Positions 1 to 10,497 of a stretch of 58,498 nt of DNA are shown here, in pieces (the first letter of the stretch is position 1; the number at the start of each line of letters is the position of its first letter). The stretch lies in contig JAJNBE010000009.1 of the NCBI GenBank assembly GCA_021155915.1, forward strand, positions 1-58,498. Reading direction: 5' to 3'. The notes beneath the pieces were generated by a model, which worked only from the letters and a program-made list of their open reading frames with translations, was not told where the DNA came from and did not search any database. The position numbers were made by a program, and so were the translations under genes. Source of the DNA: Solimicrobium sp. GTDB lineage: Bacteria > Pseudomonadota > Gammaproteobacteria > Burkholderiales > Burkholderiaceae_D.

Positions 1-98
1 GTGCTTTAACCAAAAAACGGATGCCGCACTCGAATAATTATTTCCTCTAATCAAAACAGCATAGACTCCAATTTATTATCCTTATCAAACATATATTC

Positions 99-2846
99 TC
101 ACTTGAATAAATCTTGCCAAACTACGCTAACCTGATTCGCTTTAAGAATCGCACTATCTATTTCAATTTTCGCCTGATCAATTCCTTGCAAACGACTCTT
201 GTGCTGCAGTTTTCGCCACTCGCGATAGACATTCGCGATCTGTTGTGCCGCGTCAGAGCTGATTAAACCCAAATCCCCACAGGTAAGTAGCAAAGCAATG
301 TTACCGTAGTTGGCACACAACTGGGGGTATTGATATGCATAGCGCAATACCAAATATTGCACTATAAATTCAATATCGATCATCCCACCCGGACTATATT
401 TCAAGTCAAAATACCCCAGTTGGACCGGGTGCGCTGCATGCATTTTATTACGCATCGCTAATACGTCGTGTTTCAATGTTTGCGTATCGCGCTGCAGGCA
501 TAAAATACGCTGACGTAGTGCGTCAAATTTTTTCACTAACTCAGCAGGACCAGTACAGCAGCGGGCGCGCGTCAATGCCTGATGCTCCCATGACCAGGCC
601 GACTCAGTTTGATAACGCTCGAAAGCTTGTATCGATGAAACCATCAACCCACTGGCACCGTCAGGACGCAGTGCGATGTCGATGTCAAACAAGATGCCGG
701 CCGGCGTATGACTCGTCATCCAGGTAATAAAACGCTGTGCTAATTTGGCGTAATTGGCGGGTGCCTCCTGGTCATTATCCTCATATAAAAACACCACATC
801 CAAATCCGATGCGTAACCCAATTCTTTTCCGCCTAATTTTCCGTAAGCAACCACAGAAAATAACGGTTCTTCGCGATGACGCTGTGCAATGGTGTGCCAC
901 ACCGCTTTTACCGTGGCGGCCACTATAATGTCAGCCAGTTGCGAGAGCTGATCTGCTAACCGCTCTACCGTCCACATACCTTCCAAATCTTGCGCTAACA
1001 GTCGAAATAATTGCGCATGGTGCATTTCGCGTAATGTTTCCAATTGGCGTTCAGTATCCTCAAGCTCAAGATTTAATTGTTGGTCTAATTCCTCTGAGAA
1101 ACTGAGCCAGTCTGGTTGCTGGTGCAAGGTAGTGGTATCGAGTAGTTCATCCAACAAGATTGGGTGACGAGTTAAATAACGGGTGGCCCATTCGCTCGCA
1201 TGCATCATGCGTATAACGCGCTCTAACGATTGAGGATATTCAATTAACAAAGCTAAATAGGCGGTACGTCGCACAATGGCTTCGAGCAGATCAAGAAAGC
1301 GCTGTAGCGTTTGGCAGTGTTGATCCGGTAACGCAACAATTGCCGTTAAAGCACGCTTCAGCAACATCGTACATTTATTCTTGTTGGCTTCAGAGAGTGA
1401 GCGCAAACGTAGAGTTTTAAAACTACTCGTGATTATTTCTGCTGAGTCAGATGCATTATGAAATGCTAATTTGGTTAAGTAGGAAAGTATGGCTTCCCTA
1501 TTGTCTACTTCAATAAAATCGCCACTGTCGTCAGATGTCTTACCATTTTTGTCAGCAAATATAATGTCAAATTGATGAGCAACAAACGCACGATGTTCCG
1601 TTAGCGCAGCGGTTAACTCTGCCGATGTAGCATAACCCATCATTTGCGCAATTATTTCCTCATCCTGAGGATGAGCCGGCATATTGTGTGTCTGTGCATC
1701 ATCTAAATATTGCAAGCGATGTTCCAAATTGCGCAGAAACGTATATGAATCAGCTAGTTGCTTAACTATTACCGGTGTCAGAATAGATAAATCAGATAAT
1801 ATAACCAACATTTTTCGAGTAGATCGATCCCGCAATAAAGGTTCTCGACCCCCGCGGATCAACTGGAATACTTGAGTGATGAATTCGATTTCACGGATAC
1901 CCCCCCGCCCCAATTTAACGTTATTAGCACGCTCCGGATGTAAGGTTTCTTGACGGATAACTTCAGCACGAATTTGCTTATGCATAGCGCGCAGCGCATC
2001 AATCACTGAAAAATCCAAATAGCGTCGATATACGAACGGTCGGACAATTTTTTCTAATAAACTGATTTGGCTGGGAACACCCGTAATAGTACGCGCTTTG
2101 ACCCACGCATAACGTTCCCATTCACGTCCTTGCGATACCAGATAATTTTCCAGCATGGTAAAGCTTGCGACCAATGGGCCAGACGCACCATTGGGACGTA
2201 AAGCCATATCGACCCGAAATGTGAAGCCGTCTTCACCAATTTCAGATAGTGCCGCTATAAGTTTCTTCCCAAGACGACTAAAAAATTCATGGTTAGACAG
2301 ACATTTTTGACCTTCCCCCGTCTTGGTCTCACCCTCTTCTGCATAGACAAAAATTAAATCAATATCCGAGGAAATATTTAGTTCATTACCACCCAGTTTT
2401 CCCATGCCTATCACAATTAAGTCTTGAATTTCATCAGTTTCACCAACGACAGGAATACCAAATTGTGATCGCATTTCTAGTGTCAATTCATTTAAGGCAG
2501 CCTGTATGGCAAAGTCCGCAAAGTTACTCATAACGGTAACCACTTCATTAAGGTCTGCACTTCCTGGTAAATCTTTTTCAATCAGTGTGCAAACAACCAG
2601 GTTCCTCAAACGACGCAACGCGCGAGGCAGAATAGAAGACTGTGAATTTGGATAGGCTGTAGGAGAAGCGTGATGCAAAAAATCGATTTCTTTTTGCAGA
2701 AAGTACGCAAAAGTCGCTGGTGTCAAGCATAATTCTGCCAGATCCTTTACTTGTTCGATGCGCCGCGGGTCTGCTTGCACCCAGCGAGAGAAAAATCGTG
2801 AAGTGTTTAAATGATGTATTTGAGCGAAAGTTGATGTGGAATTCAT
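99..2846 (-). CDS. glnE: Bifunctional glutamine synthetase adenylyltransferase/deadenylase
   Basis: This enzyme adds AMP to, or removes it from, glutamine synthetase in response to PII, so it sets nitrogen assimilation in the cytoplasm. The 915-residue protein is close to the usual family length and carries two nucleotidyltransferase domains. The first has GMGKLGGNELN followed by SSDIDLIFVY (near residue 150); the second has AYGKLGGKELG followed by ASDLDVVFLY (near residue 670). Each contains the G-S/D-x-D-x-D metal-binding pattern of this family. No frameshift or missing motif is visible. It is divergent from yhdP, with about 130 bp between the two starts; glnE beside yhdP is a common betaproteobacterial arrangement. 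The ATG lacks a strong ribosome-binding site. Confidence 0.96.
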   Translation of the reverse strand: MNSTSTFAQIHHLNTSRFFSRWVQADPRRIEQVKDLAELCLTPATFAYFLQKEIDFLHHASPTAYPNSQSSILPRALRRLRNLVVCTLIEKDLPGSADLNEVVTVMSNFADFAIQAALNELTLEMRSQFGIPVVGETDEIQDLIVIGMGKLGGNELNISSDIDLIFVYAEEGETKTGEGQKCLSNHEFFSRLGKKLIAALSEIGEDGFTFRVDMALRPNGASGPLVASFTMLENYLVSQGREWERYAWVKARTITGVPSQISLLEKIVRPFVYRRYLDFSVIDALRAMHKQIRAEVIRQETLHPERANNVKLGRGGIREIEFITQVFQLIRGGREPLLRDRSTRKMLVILSDLSILTPVIVKQLADSYTFLRNLEHRLQYLDDAQTHNMPAHPQDEEIIAQMMGYATSAELTAALTEHRAFVAHQFDIIFADKNGKTSDDSGDFIEVDNREAILSYLTKLAFHNASDSAEIITSSFKTLRLRSLSEANKNKCTMLLKRALTAIVALPDQHCQTLQRFLDLLEAIVRRTAYLALLIEYPQSLERVIRMMHASEWATRYLTRHPILLDELLDTTTLHQQPDWLSFSEELDQQLNLELEDTERQLETLREMHHAQLFRLLAQDLEGMWTVERLADQLSQLADIIVAATVKAVWHTIAQRHREEPLFSVVAYGKLGGKELGYASDLDVVFLYEDNDQEAPANYAKLAQRFITWMTSHTPAGILFDIDIALRPDGASGLMVSSIQAFERYQTESAWSWEHQALTRARCCTGPAELVKKFDALRQRILCLQRDTQTLKHDVLAMRNKMHAAHPVQLGYFDLKYSPGGMIDIEFIVQYLVLRYAYQYPQLCANYGNIALLLTCGDLGLISSDAAQQIANVYREWRKLQHKSRLQGIDQAKIEIDSAILKANQVSVVWQDLFK

Positions 2847-2979
2847 TCGTCGATTCGAGTTAATAATTATCTAAGCGATTCTACTCTCTCGCGCGAAGAA
2901 GAGAATAGTAGCCTTACCTGTAAAATGAACACGGGAGGTAACAGGGCACACGATATATGAGTAGGAACAACACAGAGCA

Positions 2980-5900
2980 ATGAATCCAGATAATAAAAAT
3001 ATAAAGCAAACCGAGCCGCCTATCGATAGCCGTTGGATTGTCGATGTTTTCGCTTATACCAAATTAGCCAACAGAAGTCATCGCTTCATACGCGCCATCA
3101 TTAAGTTTCTGGCTTTGCTGTTGGTTTTCGTTTGCTTAGGCTTCCTAGCGTTGCGCTTTATCCTCATTCCCCACATCAACAATTACAATCTGGAGATTGG
3201 ACATTTGCTCAGTTCTTCGTTGGGACGTACGGTCAGCATTAATAAGATTATTGGCTCCTGGGAGGGAATACATCCCCATTTTGAATTGCAACAAGTCGCT
3301 ATTCAGGATGAACGAGGAGAAAATGCAGTGATACTCCCGAATGTTCAAGCGACCCTCTCGTGGCTATCGCTCCTTGTTGCCGATATACGGTTATCTGGTT
3401 TAGTGATAAACCAGCCTGAGTTAGAATTAAAACGTAGTGTTGATGGGAAAATCTATATTGCCGGGTGGTGGATAGACCCTATTAAAGAAAATAGTACCGA
3501 AGGATTAAGTTGGCTATTATCACAACACACCATTGTTATCAAAAATGGTATTTTACGATGGACCGATCAGCAACGTGGTGCACCAGTTCTTACCTTATCT
3601 AATGTAAACTTTATGATGAGGAATCAATGGCAGCATCATCGATTTTCTTTGACTGCTAATCCGGCTTCTAATTTAATGGGGCCAATAGAGGTTAGAGCTG
3701 ATTTTAGCCATCGTCCATTTAACAAAAATATCGCCAATTTTATAGGATGGAAAGGTCTAATCTACACCAACTTTTCTAATACTGATTTAGTGGCATGGAA
3801 AAGTTACATTGATTATCCATTTGACGTGCAGCATGGTATTGGCGATGTGCGCGCATGGCTCGCTTTTGATCAGACACGCATAGTGAGTATCACTGCTGAT
3901 TTAAAATTGGCTGATGTAAAAACAGGGCTAAGAGCCGATTTACCACCCCTGGATTTGAAGAGCGTTTCCGGTCGATTTGCTGCTCGAGAAATAGTTATTC
4001 AGGATAGTATACCTAGGGCCAGGGCGAATGTTATCGGCCATCATGAAGTTAAGGGATATCTATTCGAGCTCACGAATTTTGGGTTTGAATCTCTATCAGG
4101 CATGTTATTGGCCCCTACTACACTTACTGCACACTTCGTTCCGGCTTATAGTAATCACGCTGAACAGCTGCATCTGTCGACAAAATCGTTAGACTTAACC
4201 ACTGTCGCCCGGTTAGCCCGATATTTTCCCTTTTCCCAATCAGACAAAAGACTATTAGAAAGCGTTGAACCTAAAGGACAGCTTTCCAATTTTTCAGTAA
4301 AACTTCAGGGACATTACCCTAATTTTTCGATTTACCAAATTAGCAGCGACTTCACCAATTTAGCGGTGAAATCACTAACCATAAACCAGTTTAACCAGCA
4401 ACTTCCCGCGGTTCCACATGCATTATCACCTATTTTTTCGTTTTTGCCTGGCTTTACTAATTTAGCCGGACGCATTGAGTTTAACGAAAAAAAGGGCTCA
4501 ATTAATATTGCATCAAAAAATTTGTTATTACAATTACCTGCTTCTTTTACTACCCCGGAAATAAGGTTGGATTTGGTAAATTTGAATGCAAATTGGCGGT
4601 TACAATCGGATCACCAATTGCGGGTAACGCTGAATAAATTCAGTATGCAACAACAGGACACGCAAGCCCATTTTTACGGGACGCATATATTCCCATTGAG
4701 TTCGAAAGATGAGCCACAAAATGCATCATCGACTAAGGACACGCAGGAAGTTTCAGGCCAGGTATTAAGCGGAGTTATCGATCTAACCGGCACCATTTCG
4801 CATATCGATATCCCCACCATCCATCGTTATCTACCTGCAAAAACTGACCCCGATTTACGTCATTGGCTAAAAGAAGGCCTACAGGAAGGCAGATTGAACG
4901 ATATCAGTGTACGTATAAAAGGAAATTTGGCTGATTTCCCTTTTGCTAAAAAAGAATTGTTAGATTTGAGGATATTTCATGTAACAGGGAAAATCGATAA
5001 TGGGAAAATTAATTATTTACCTGGTGTTTTCAGCAAAGATAACATTGCACCTTACTGGCCTATTCTGAGCAAGATCAAAGGACAGATCGTATTTGATCGT
5101 GCAAGTATGGACATTAAAGCCGAATCGGGTGAAACCGATGGCATTCCGGTTGCCGATGTACATGCCTGCATTCCTAATTTACTGAGTGAAAATAACTTGT
5201 TAGTAATTGATGGCTCTGCCAGTGGCACGGCGCAAAATATGTTGCATTACCTAGGTGTTAGTCCGGTGTTAGGATGGATTGGAAATTTTACACAAGACAT
5301 AAAAATAACTGGTAACAGCAAATTAAAGCTTCTGTTAGAAATACCGCTAGCTCATCCATTGGATACTAAGGTAGCTGGCATTATTCAATTTAAAGACAAC
5401 GATATCGCTTTATTAAAGGAGTTACCCTTAATAAAGCAAGTCAATGGCCGATTAGATTTTGACGAAAATAGGTTAGTTATAAAGGCATTGACAGGTAACT
5501 TCCTGGGAGGAACGGTTACTGTTGCGGGCGGTACCCGGAAGGATGGCGTCGTCCGAGTTTCAGCGGAAGGTCAAATGACCGCTGATGGTTTGCGTAAGGC
5601 TTATGAGCAACCAGAATTAGAAAATATATTAGCGCGTATAAAGGGGAAAACACCTTACTCCGCCGTTATTCAAGTAAAGAATAAGAAAACCGAAGTCCGC
5701 GTTGATTCAACATTGGATGGCCTCGCAGTTGATTTGCCAGAACCGATTAATAAAGTCGCTTCCAGTAGTTTGCCTATACATGTTGAATTAATTAGCGCCC
5801 CTGACAGGGGGAATATTTCCCCAGCAGGAATTCGCGAACACGACGAAATAAAATTGTCGTTAGGTAATGTGGTAAATGCACACTATTTTCGTCAACGAAC

Positions 5901-7338
5901 TTTGCCGTCGAACTCTTGGGAAATACTTCGCGGCGGAATAGGCATTAATGCGGTCGCTCCCACTCCCGACAGTGGCTTATCCGCACGTATAAATTTAGCT
6001 CATTTTAATGTGGATGAATTAAAGGCCTTGCTGCCTGGCCATACTGATTATTACGCAGGTAAGTTAGCGAAAAAGTCATCAGCTCCCTTACCAACTACCC
6101 TAGTTACTAAACTGGTAACTGAACTGAAAAGTGGATTAGACAATAAGCTTAAAAATAAAAATGTCAATTTTTTATCACCGAAAATTGATTTTTCCTCTTA
6201 TTTTGAACCCGACCTAATTTCTGTACAGGCGATTCAATTAACATTATTTGGGAAAAAATTAGATCATGTTGTATTGGGTGCCACACGGTTAGATCGGGTA
6301 TGGCAGGCGAATCTTGACTCAAAACAAATTTCTGGCCACCTTACCTGGAATAAGGCGGAACATAGTATAGGACATGTGACTGCACGTTTAAGCTCTTTAA
6401 TTATTCCTAAAACTGCCACACAAGATGTGTTGGGCTTATTGCAAAATAAAAATGTCTATTCAACTATTCCCGGCTTAGATGTGATTGCTGAAACTGTGGA
6501 GTTATCCGGAAAAAAATTAGGACGTTTAGAGTTACATGCAAAAAATGTAAATACAGCAGACAGTGCGAACAAAAATGAAGCGATCGATGACTGGCAAATT
6601 GATACATTGCGATTAACCAATCCCGATGCAGAACTAACAGCGCAAGGAAAATGGATTAATGGCAATCAAACCGCCGAGAGCGGTGAGCACAACGCGACCA
6701 CTAAAAGCCATACTGATCTTAAATATCAGCTCCTGGTCACAAATGCGGGAAAACTGTTAAATAGGTTAGGTTATGAAAACTTAATTTCTGGTGGTAAAGG
6801 AAAGTTAAGTGGTGCAATTAGCTGGAATGGCGCACCATATTCTATGGACATTCCCAGCCTTTCCGGGCAGATTCAACTGGATTTACGCGATGGTCAGTTC
6901 TTAAAGGTGGATCCGGGTGCGGGCAAATTATTGGCGGTGTTAAATCTGCAGGCTTTACCACGTCGCCTGATGCTTGACTTTCGCGATGTATTTTCGGAAG
7001 GTTTTTCTTTTGATGGAATTAGCGGTGATGCACAGATTCTTAAAGGTGTTGCTAAAACAGATAACCTAAAAATGCACAGTGCGACTGCTACTGTGTTATT
7101 AAATGGCACTGCCAATATTAGTAATGAAACGCAAAATCTACAGATAATTGTAAAACCCGAGATCAATGCTGGCGCTGCTTCTGTTGTATATGGCCTGGTA
7201 GTCAATCCAGTAATCGGTGCGGGAACTTTTTTAGCACAACTATTTTTAAGAGAACCTTTAACAGAAGCATTTACTTATAAATATAAGATCACCGGCCCTT
7301 GGAAAGAGCCTAATATTGTGCCCTTAGAGGGCGATTAA
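2980..7338 (+). CDS. yhdP: YhdP family AsmA-like envelope protein
   Basis: A very large (1452 residue) protein of the YhdP/AsmA-like family. Members sit in the inner membrane with a long periplasmic beta-rich body and are implicated in phospholipid transport to the outer membrane. One membrane segment lies near residues 40–62, rich in Leu, Val and Phe and preceded by a basic stretch; the remainder is amphipathic beta-like sequence. The C-terminal part (GKLSGAISW, then DLRDGQFLKVDPGAGKLL) matches the conserved end of the family. It is followed by the nitrilase gene after about 140 bp and then by tldD. The family assignment is firm; transport function is from knowledge of homologues. Confidence 0.92.
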   Translation: MNPDNKNIKQTEPPIDSRWIVDVFAYTKLANRSHRFIRAIIKFLALLLVFVCLGFLALRFILIPHINNYNLEIGHLLSSSLGRTVSINKIIGSWEGIHPHFELQQVAIQDERGENAVILPNVQATLSWLSLLVADIRLSGLVINQPELELKRSVDGKIYIAGWWIDPIKENSTEGLSWLLSQHTIVIKNGILRWTDQQRGAPVLTLSNVNFMMRNQWQHHRFSLTANPASNLMGPIEVRADFSHRPFNKNIANFIGWKGLIYTNFSNTDLVAWKSYIDYPFDVQHGIGDVRAWLAFDQTRIVSITADLKLADVKTGLRADLPPLDLKSVSGRFAAREIVIQDSIPRARANVIGHHEVKGYLFELTNFGFESLSGMLLAPTTLTAHFVPAYSNHAEQLHLSTKSLDLTTVARLARYFPFSQSDKRLLESVEPKGQLSNFSVKLQGHYPNFSIYQISSDFTNLAVKSLTINQFNQQLPAVPHALSPIFSFLPGFTNLAGRIEFNEKKGSINIASKNLLLQLPASFTTPEIRLDLVNLNANWRLQSDHQLRVTLNKFSMQQQDTQAHFYGTHIFPLSSKDEPQNASSTKDTQEVSGQVLSGVIDLTGTISHIDIPTIHRYLPAKTDPDLRHWLKEGLQEGRLNDISVRIKGNLADFPFAKKELLDLRIFHVTGKIDNGKINYLPGVFSKDNIAPYWPILSKIKGQIVFDRASMDIKAESGETDGIPVADVHACIPNLLSENNLLVIDGSASGTAQNMLHYLGVSPVLGWIGNFTQDIKITGNSKLKLLLEIPLAHPLDTKVAGIIQFKDNDIALLKELPLIKQVNGRLDFDENRLVIKALTGNFLGGTVTVAGGTRKDGVVRVSAEGQMTADGLRKAYEQPELENILARIKGKTPYSAVIQVKNKKTEVRVDSTLDGLAVDLPEPINKVASSSLPIHVELISAPDRGNISPAGIREHDEIKLSLGNVVNAHYFRQRTLPSNSWEILRGGIGINAVAPTPDSGLSARINLAHFNVDELKALLPGHTDYYAGKLAKKSSAPLPTTLVTKLVTELKSGLDNKLKNKNVNFLSPKIDFSSYFEPDLISVQAIQLTLFGKKLDHVVLGATRLDRVWQANLDSKQISGHLTWNKAEHSIGHVTARLSSLIIPKTATQDVLGLLQNKNVYSTIPGLDVIAETVELSGKKLGRLELHAKNVNTADSANKNEAIDDWQIDTLRLTNPDAELTAQGKWINGNQTAESGEHNATTKSHTDLKYQLLVTNAGKLLNRLGYENLISGGKGKLSGAISWNGAPYSMDIPSLSGQIQLDLRDGQFLKVDPGAGKLLAVLNLQALPRRLMLDFRDVFSEGFSFDGISGDAQILKGVAKTDNLKMHSATATVLLNGTANISNETQNLQIIVKPEINAGAASVVYGLVVNPVIGAGTFLAQLFLREPLTEAFTYKYKITGPWKEPNIVPLEGD

Positions 7339-7475
7339 AAACTTCGAATCTCAAATAACTATTTAACCGAAATTAATTAGGATCGACAGACGCGAGTGGT
7401 TTCCTGACCTGTCATACTTGTGCGAGAAGGGCTAACCCCCATCTAGTCTCTAATAGCTAACTTCTAATCCGTACA

Positions 7476-8309
7476 ATGAATATTGCTGCCATTCAAATGA
7501 CTTCCGGTCCGATTCTTCAAGATAACTTGGACACGGCTGCACGTTTAATTCATAAAGCAGTAGCTACCGGCGCGAAGTTGATAGTGTTACCAGAATATTG
7601 GCCCATGATGGGCATGCACGAGAAAGACAAAAATCTGCTAGCCAATGGTCCCGATGCGATTTTGATAGGCGATTTTATGGCACATCAGGCACGCAACAAT
7701 GGCATTTATCTAGTGGGTGGAACTATTCCCATAGCATCACCGGATATTAATAAAATTTTTAACAGTACTTTAGTATTTGACCCTCATGGTCAACAAATAG
7801 CACGCTACGACAAGATACATTTATTTAGTTTTAAAAATAGTACCGAATCCTATCAGGAGTCACAGAGTATTCTAGCTGGCTTTAAACCAGAGCGATTTAA
7901 TACTAACAGCGAATTTGGGAGCGATTTTTCAGTGCTTAACGTTGGTTTGTCGATCTGTTATGATTTGCGTTTCCCTGAGCTCTACCGGTCGTTGGGCGCA
8001 ACTGATTTAATCGTCGTGCCCGCCGCTTTCACGTATACCACCGGCTCCGCACATTGGGAAATTTTATTACGGGCACGTGCCATCGAAAATCAGTGCTATG
8101 TACTCGCCTCAGCACAAACGGGCCATCATCCAAACGGACGCCAAACTTGGGGACACAGCATGCTGATTGACCCATGGGGTAAAATTATTTCGGTATTACC
8201 TGATGCTGAGGGTATCGTTACAGGAAAACTTGACCTGCAATTTATGCAAGAAATACGAAGCAATTTACCAGCTTTGCAACACCAGGTTCTCACAAGGCAA
8301 TGCCAGTAA
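7476..8309 (+). CDS. Carbon-nitrogen hydrolase (nitrilase superfamily, Nit/YbeM-like)
   Basis: The 277-residue protein has the nitrilase-superfamily triad: Glu40 in LPEYW, Lys113 in YDKIHLFS and Cys161 in SICYDLRFPELYR. Such enzymes hydrolyse amide C–N bonds. Those placed between yhdP and tldD are closest to the Nit1/YbeM group, where deaminated glutathione is the known substrate, so metabolite repair is the likely role; the substrate itself cannot be read from sequence. Length is normal, the start is an ATG, and the gene is 68 bp upstream of tldD, so the two may be cotranscribed. Confidence 0.9.
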   Translation: MNIAAIQMTSGPILQDNLDTAARLIHKAVATGAKLIVLPEYWPMMGMHEKDKNLLANGPDAILIGDFMAHQARNNGIYLVGGTIPIASPDINKIFNSTLVFDPHGQQIARYDKIHLFSFKNSTESYQESQSILAGFKPERFNTNSEFGSDFSVLNVGLSICYDLRFPELYRSLGATDLIVVPAAFTYTTGSAHWEILLRARAIENQCYVLASAQTGHHPNGRQTWGHSMLIDPWGKIISVLPDAEGIVTGKLDLQFMQEIRSNLPALQHQVLTRQCQ

Positions 8310-8377
8310 GTGTAAAAAATCAGGTGGGGTTAACACAAACGACGAACTGTATTATTTGATTTTAACAATAGAACACT

Positions 8378-9823
8378 ATGAATTCTTCCAATTTAGCCTT
8401 AGCTCGCAGCATTTTACTAACGCCCTTCGGGTTAGATGACATCGCCTTAACCAATACGTTAGCGAGTATGTTTACCCACAAAGTGGACTACGCTGATCTG
8501 TACTTTCAGTTTACCAAAAGTGAAGGTTGGAGCTTAGAAGAAGGCATTGTAAAAACGGGCAGTTTTCATATTGATCAGGGCGTCGGCGTGCGTGCAATTT
8601 CTGGCGATAAAACAGCCTTTGCTTATTCTGACGAAATTTCACTCAACGCGTTACAAGAAGCCGCGGCAGCCACGCGCACCATTGCCCGTTATGGCCAGGG
8701 GAAAATTAAAGTAGCAACCTCTATGTATGGCATTAACACTCACTCCTTATATTTTCCCCATGATCCGTTAAGCTCATTAGACCCCACTGCTAAAGTACAG
8801 TTATTAGAAAGAATAGAGAAACTGGCGCGCAAAAAAGATCCCCGTGTCAAACAAGTCATGGCGGGCTTAGCAGGTGAGTACGATGTGGTTCTGGTGGCGC
8901 GCAGTGACGGTGTGATAGCAGGAGATGTACGTCCACTAGTGCGACTTTCTTTAACTGTTATTGCTGAACAAGATGGACGTCGCGAGGTGGGTTCGTCCGG
9001 AGGCGGTGGTCGGTACAGTTATGACTATTTCACGGACGAGATCATCGAAAAATACGTCGACGAAGCAGTGAAAGGTGCGCTCGTTAATTTAGATGCGCGC
9101 GCAGCACCTGCAGGACCGATGACCGTGGTTTTGGGACCTGGATGGCCTGGCGTTTTATTGCATGAAGCAATTGGGCATGGATTAGAAGGGGATTTTAATC
9201 GAAAAGGTTCCAGTGCCTTCTCCGGCCGCGTGGGGCAGCGTGTTGCAGCAAAAGGCGTGACGGTAGTGGATGACGGAACCCTGCCAGACCGACGTGGCTC
9301 GCTGAACATAGACGATGAAGGCAACCCGACTCAATGCACGACGTTAATTGAAAACGGAATTTTAAAAGGTTATATCCAAGACACTATGAATGCGCGCTTG
9401 ATGAAATTACCAGTAACAGGAAATGCCCGTCGTGAATCATTTGCACACTTGCCCATGCCACGCATGACCAATACTTACATGTTGGCTGGCGACAAAGATC
9501 CGGAGGAAATTTTAGCTTCGGTCAAAAACGGCCTGTATGCGGTCAACTTCGGCGGCGGTCAAGTTGACATCACCAACGGAAAATTTGTATTTTCAGCAAG
9601 TGAAGCATATATGATTGAAGACGGAAGAATTTCCTTCCCAGTTAAAGGCGCAACGCTGGTTGGCAATGGTCCGGACGTGCTTAACCGCGTCAGCATGATT
9701 GGCAACGATCTGCGTTTAGATTCGGGGGTTGGCGTATGCGGCAAGGACGGGCAAAGCGTACCCGTAGGCGTTGGACAACCAACCCTGCGTCTAGATGGAA
9801 TAACGGTAGGTGGTACCGCGTAG
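8378..9823 (+). CDS. tldD: TldD metalloprotease subunit
   Basis: TldD pairs with TldE/PmbA in a cytoplasmic metalloprotease that degrades unfolded peptides and matures peptides such as microcins. The 481-residue protein has the family zinc motif HEAIGH (His262, Glu263, His267), followed by [16 protein letters not shown], and the typical [19 protein letters not shown] block near the C-terminus. The partner gene is not in this window. The gene ends 30 bp from the convergent pdxH. No damage is seen. Confidence 0.96.
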   Translation: MNSSNLALARSILLTPFGLDDIALTNTLASMFTHKVDYADLYFQFTKSEGWSLEEGIVKTGSFHIDQGVGVRAISGDKTAFAYSDEISLNALQEAAAATRTIARYGQGKIKVATSMYGINTHSLYFPHDPLSSLDPTAKVQLLERIEKLARKKDPRVKQVMAGLAGEYDVVLVARSDGVIAGDVRPLVRLSLTVIAEQDGRREVGSSGGGGRYSYDYFTDEIIEKYVDEAVKGALVNLDARAAPAGPMTVVLGPGWPGVLLHEAIGHGLEGDFNRKGSSAFSGRVGQRVAAKGVTVVDDGTLPDRRGSLNIDDEGNPTQCTTLIENGILKGYIQDTMNARLMKLPVTGNARRESFAHLPMPRMTNTYMLAGDKDPEEILASVKNGLYAVNFGGGQVDITNGKFVFSASEAYMIEDGRISFPVKGATLVGNGPDVLNRVSMIGNDLRLDSGVGVCGKDGQSVPVGVGQPTLRLDGITVGGTA

Positions 9824-9853
9824 CAAAACAGATTCGCAAAAAAATAGGTTTAA

Positions 9854-10438
9854 TCATGGCTGCAGACGTTCACGCAGCCACCCGCCCTGTTCATTTTTTG
9901 TATAAGCAATTCTGTCATGCAAACGCGAACTGCGTCCTTGCCAGAATTCAATATAATTCGGCAATAAGCGATAACCACCCCAGCTCGCAGGGCGCGGAAC
10001 TTGCTCGCCATATTGCGCACTAATTTTTTCTGCCCGTTCTTCCAACAAAGTGCGGTTAGCAATGATTTTGCTTTGCTGCGACGCCAATGCACCATGGCGA
10101 CTAGCTAGAGGACGGCTGTTGAAGTAAGCGTCGTTTTCAGCTTCACTTACTTTTTCCACGCGGCCTTCAATGCGTACTTGCCGTTCTAGTTCCGACCAAA
10201 AAAACAATAACGCAGCGTACGGATTTTTTCCTAAATCTTCGCCTTTTTTGCTGGTGTAGTGGGTAAACCAAGTCATACCGCGATGATCTAATTCTTTAAG
10301 CAAAACAATGCGTGAAGATGGTCGACCTTGTTCACTCACCGTTGCCAGGCTCATGGCGTTTGGCTCGACGACTTTTGCGTTTAACGCCTCTTGAAACCAT
10401 AAGACTGGCGAGTTGATAATCGGTACGTATGTCTGCAA
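9854..10438 (-). CDS. pdxH: Pyridoxamine 5'-phosphate oxidase, with damaged 5' end
   Basis: PdxH oxidises pyridoxamine/pyridoxine 5'-phosphate to PLP using FMN. The open frame (194 codons from a TTG) has the FMN-binding split-barrel core ([46 protein letters not shown]) and the family C-terminus ([14 protein letters not shown]). A good ribosome-binding site (AAGGAA) sits five bases before an ATG at 10445 that opens a different frame encoding [15 protein letters not shown], which is a normal PdxH N-terminus. The two frames should be one: about 15 codons plus one or two bases appear deleted near 10400. The ATG frame stops after about 37 codons. The protein may start internally without its N-terminal lid, or the gene may be a recent pseudogene. 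Confidence 0.85.
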   Translation of the reverse strand: MQTYVPIINSPVLWFQEALNAKVVEPNAMSLATVSEQGRPSSRIVLLKELDHRGMTWFTHYTSKKGEDLGKNPYAALLFFWSELERQVRIEGRVEKVSEAENDAYFNSRPLASRHGALASQQSKIIANRTLLEERAEKISAQYGEQVPRPASWGGYRLLPNYIEFWQGRSSRLHDRIAYTKNEQGGWLRERLQP

Positions 10439-10497
10439 GTGCCATGAAGTTTCCTTAAACCGTTAAAATATCGCGAGTTCATCATTTTAAAGTGTTT

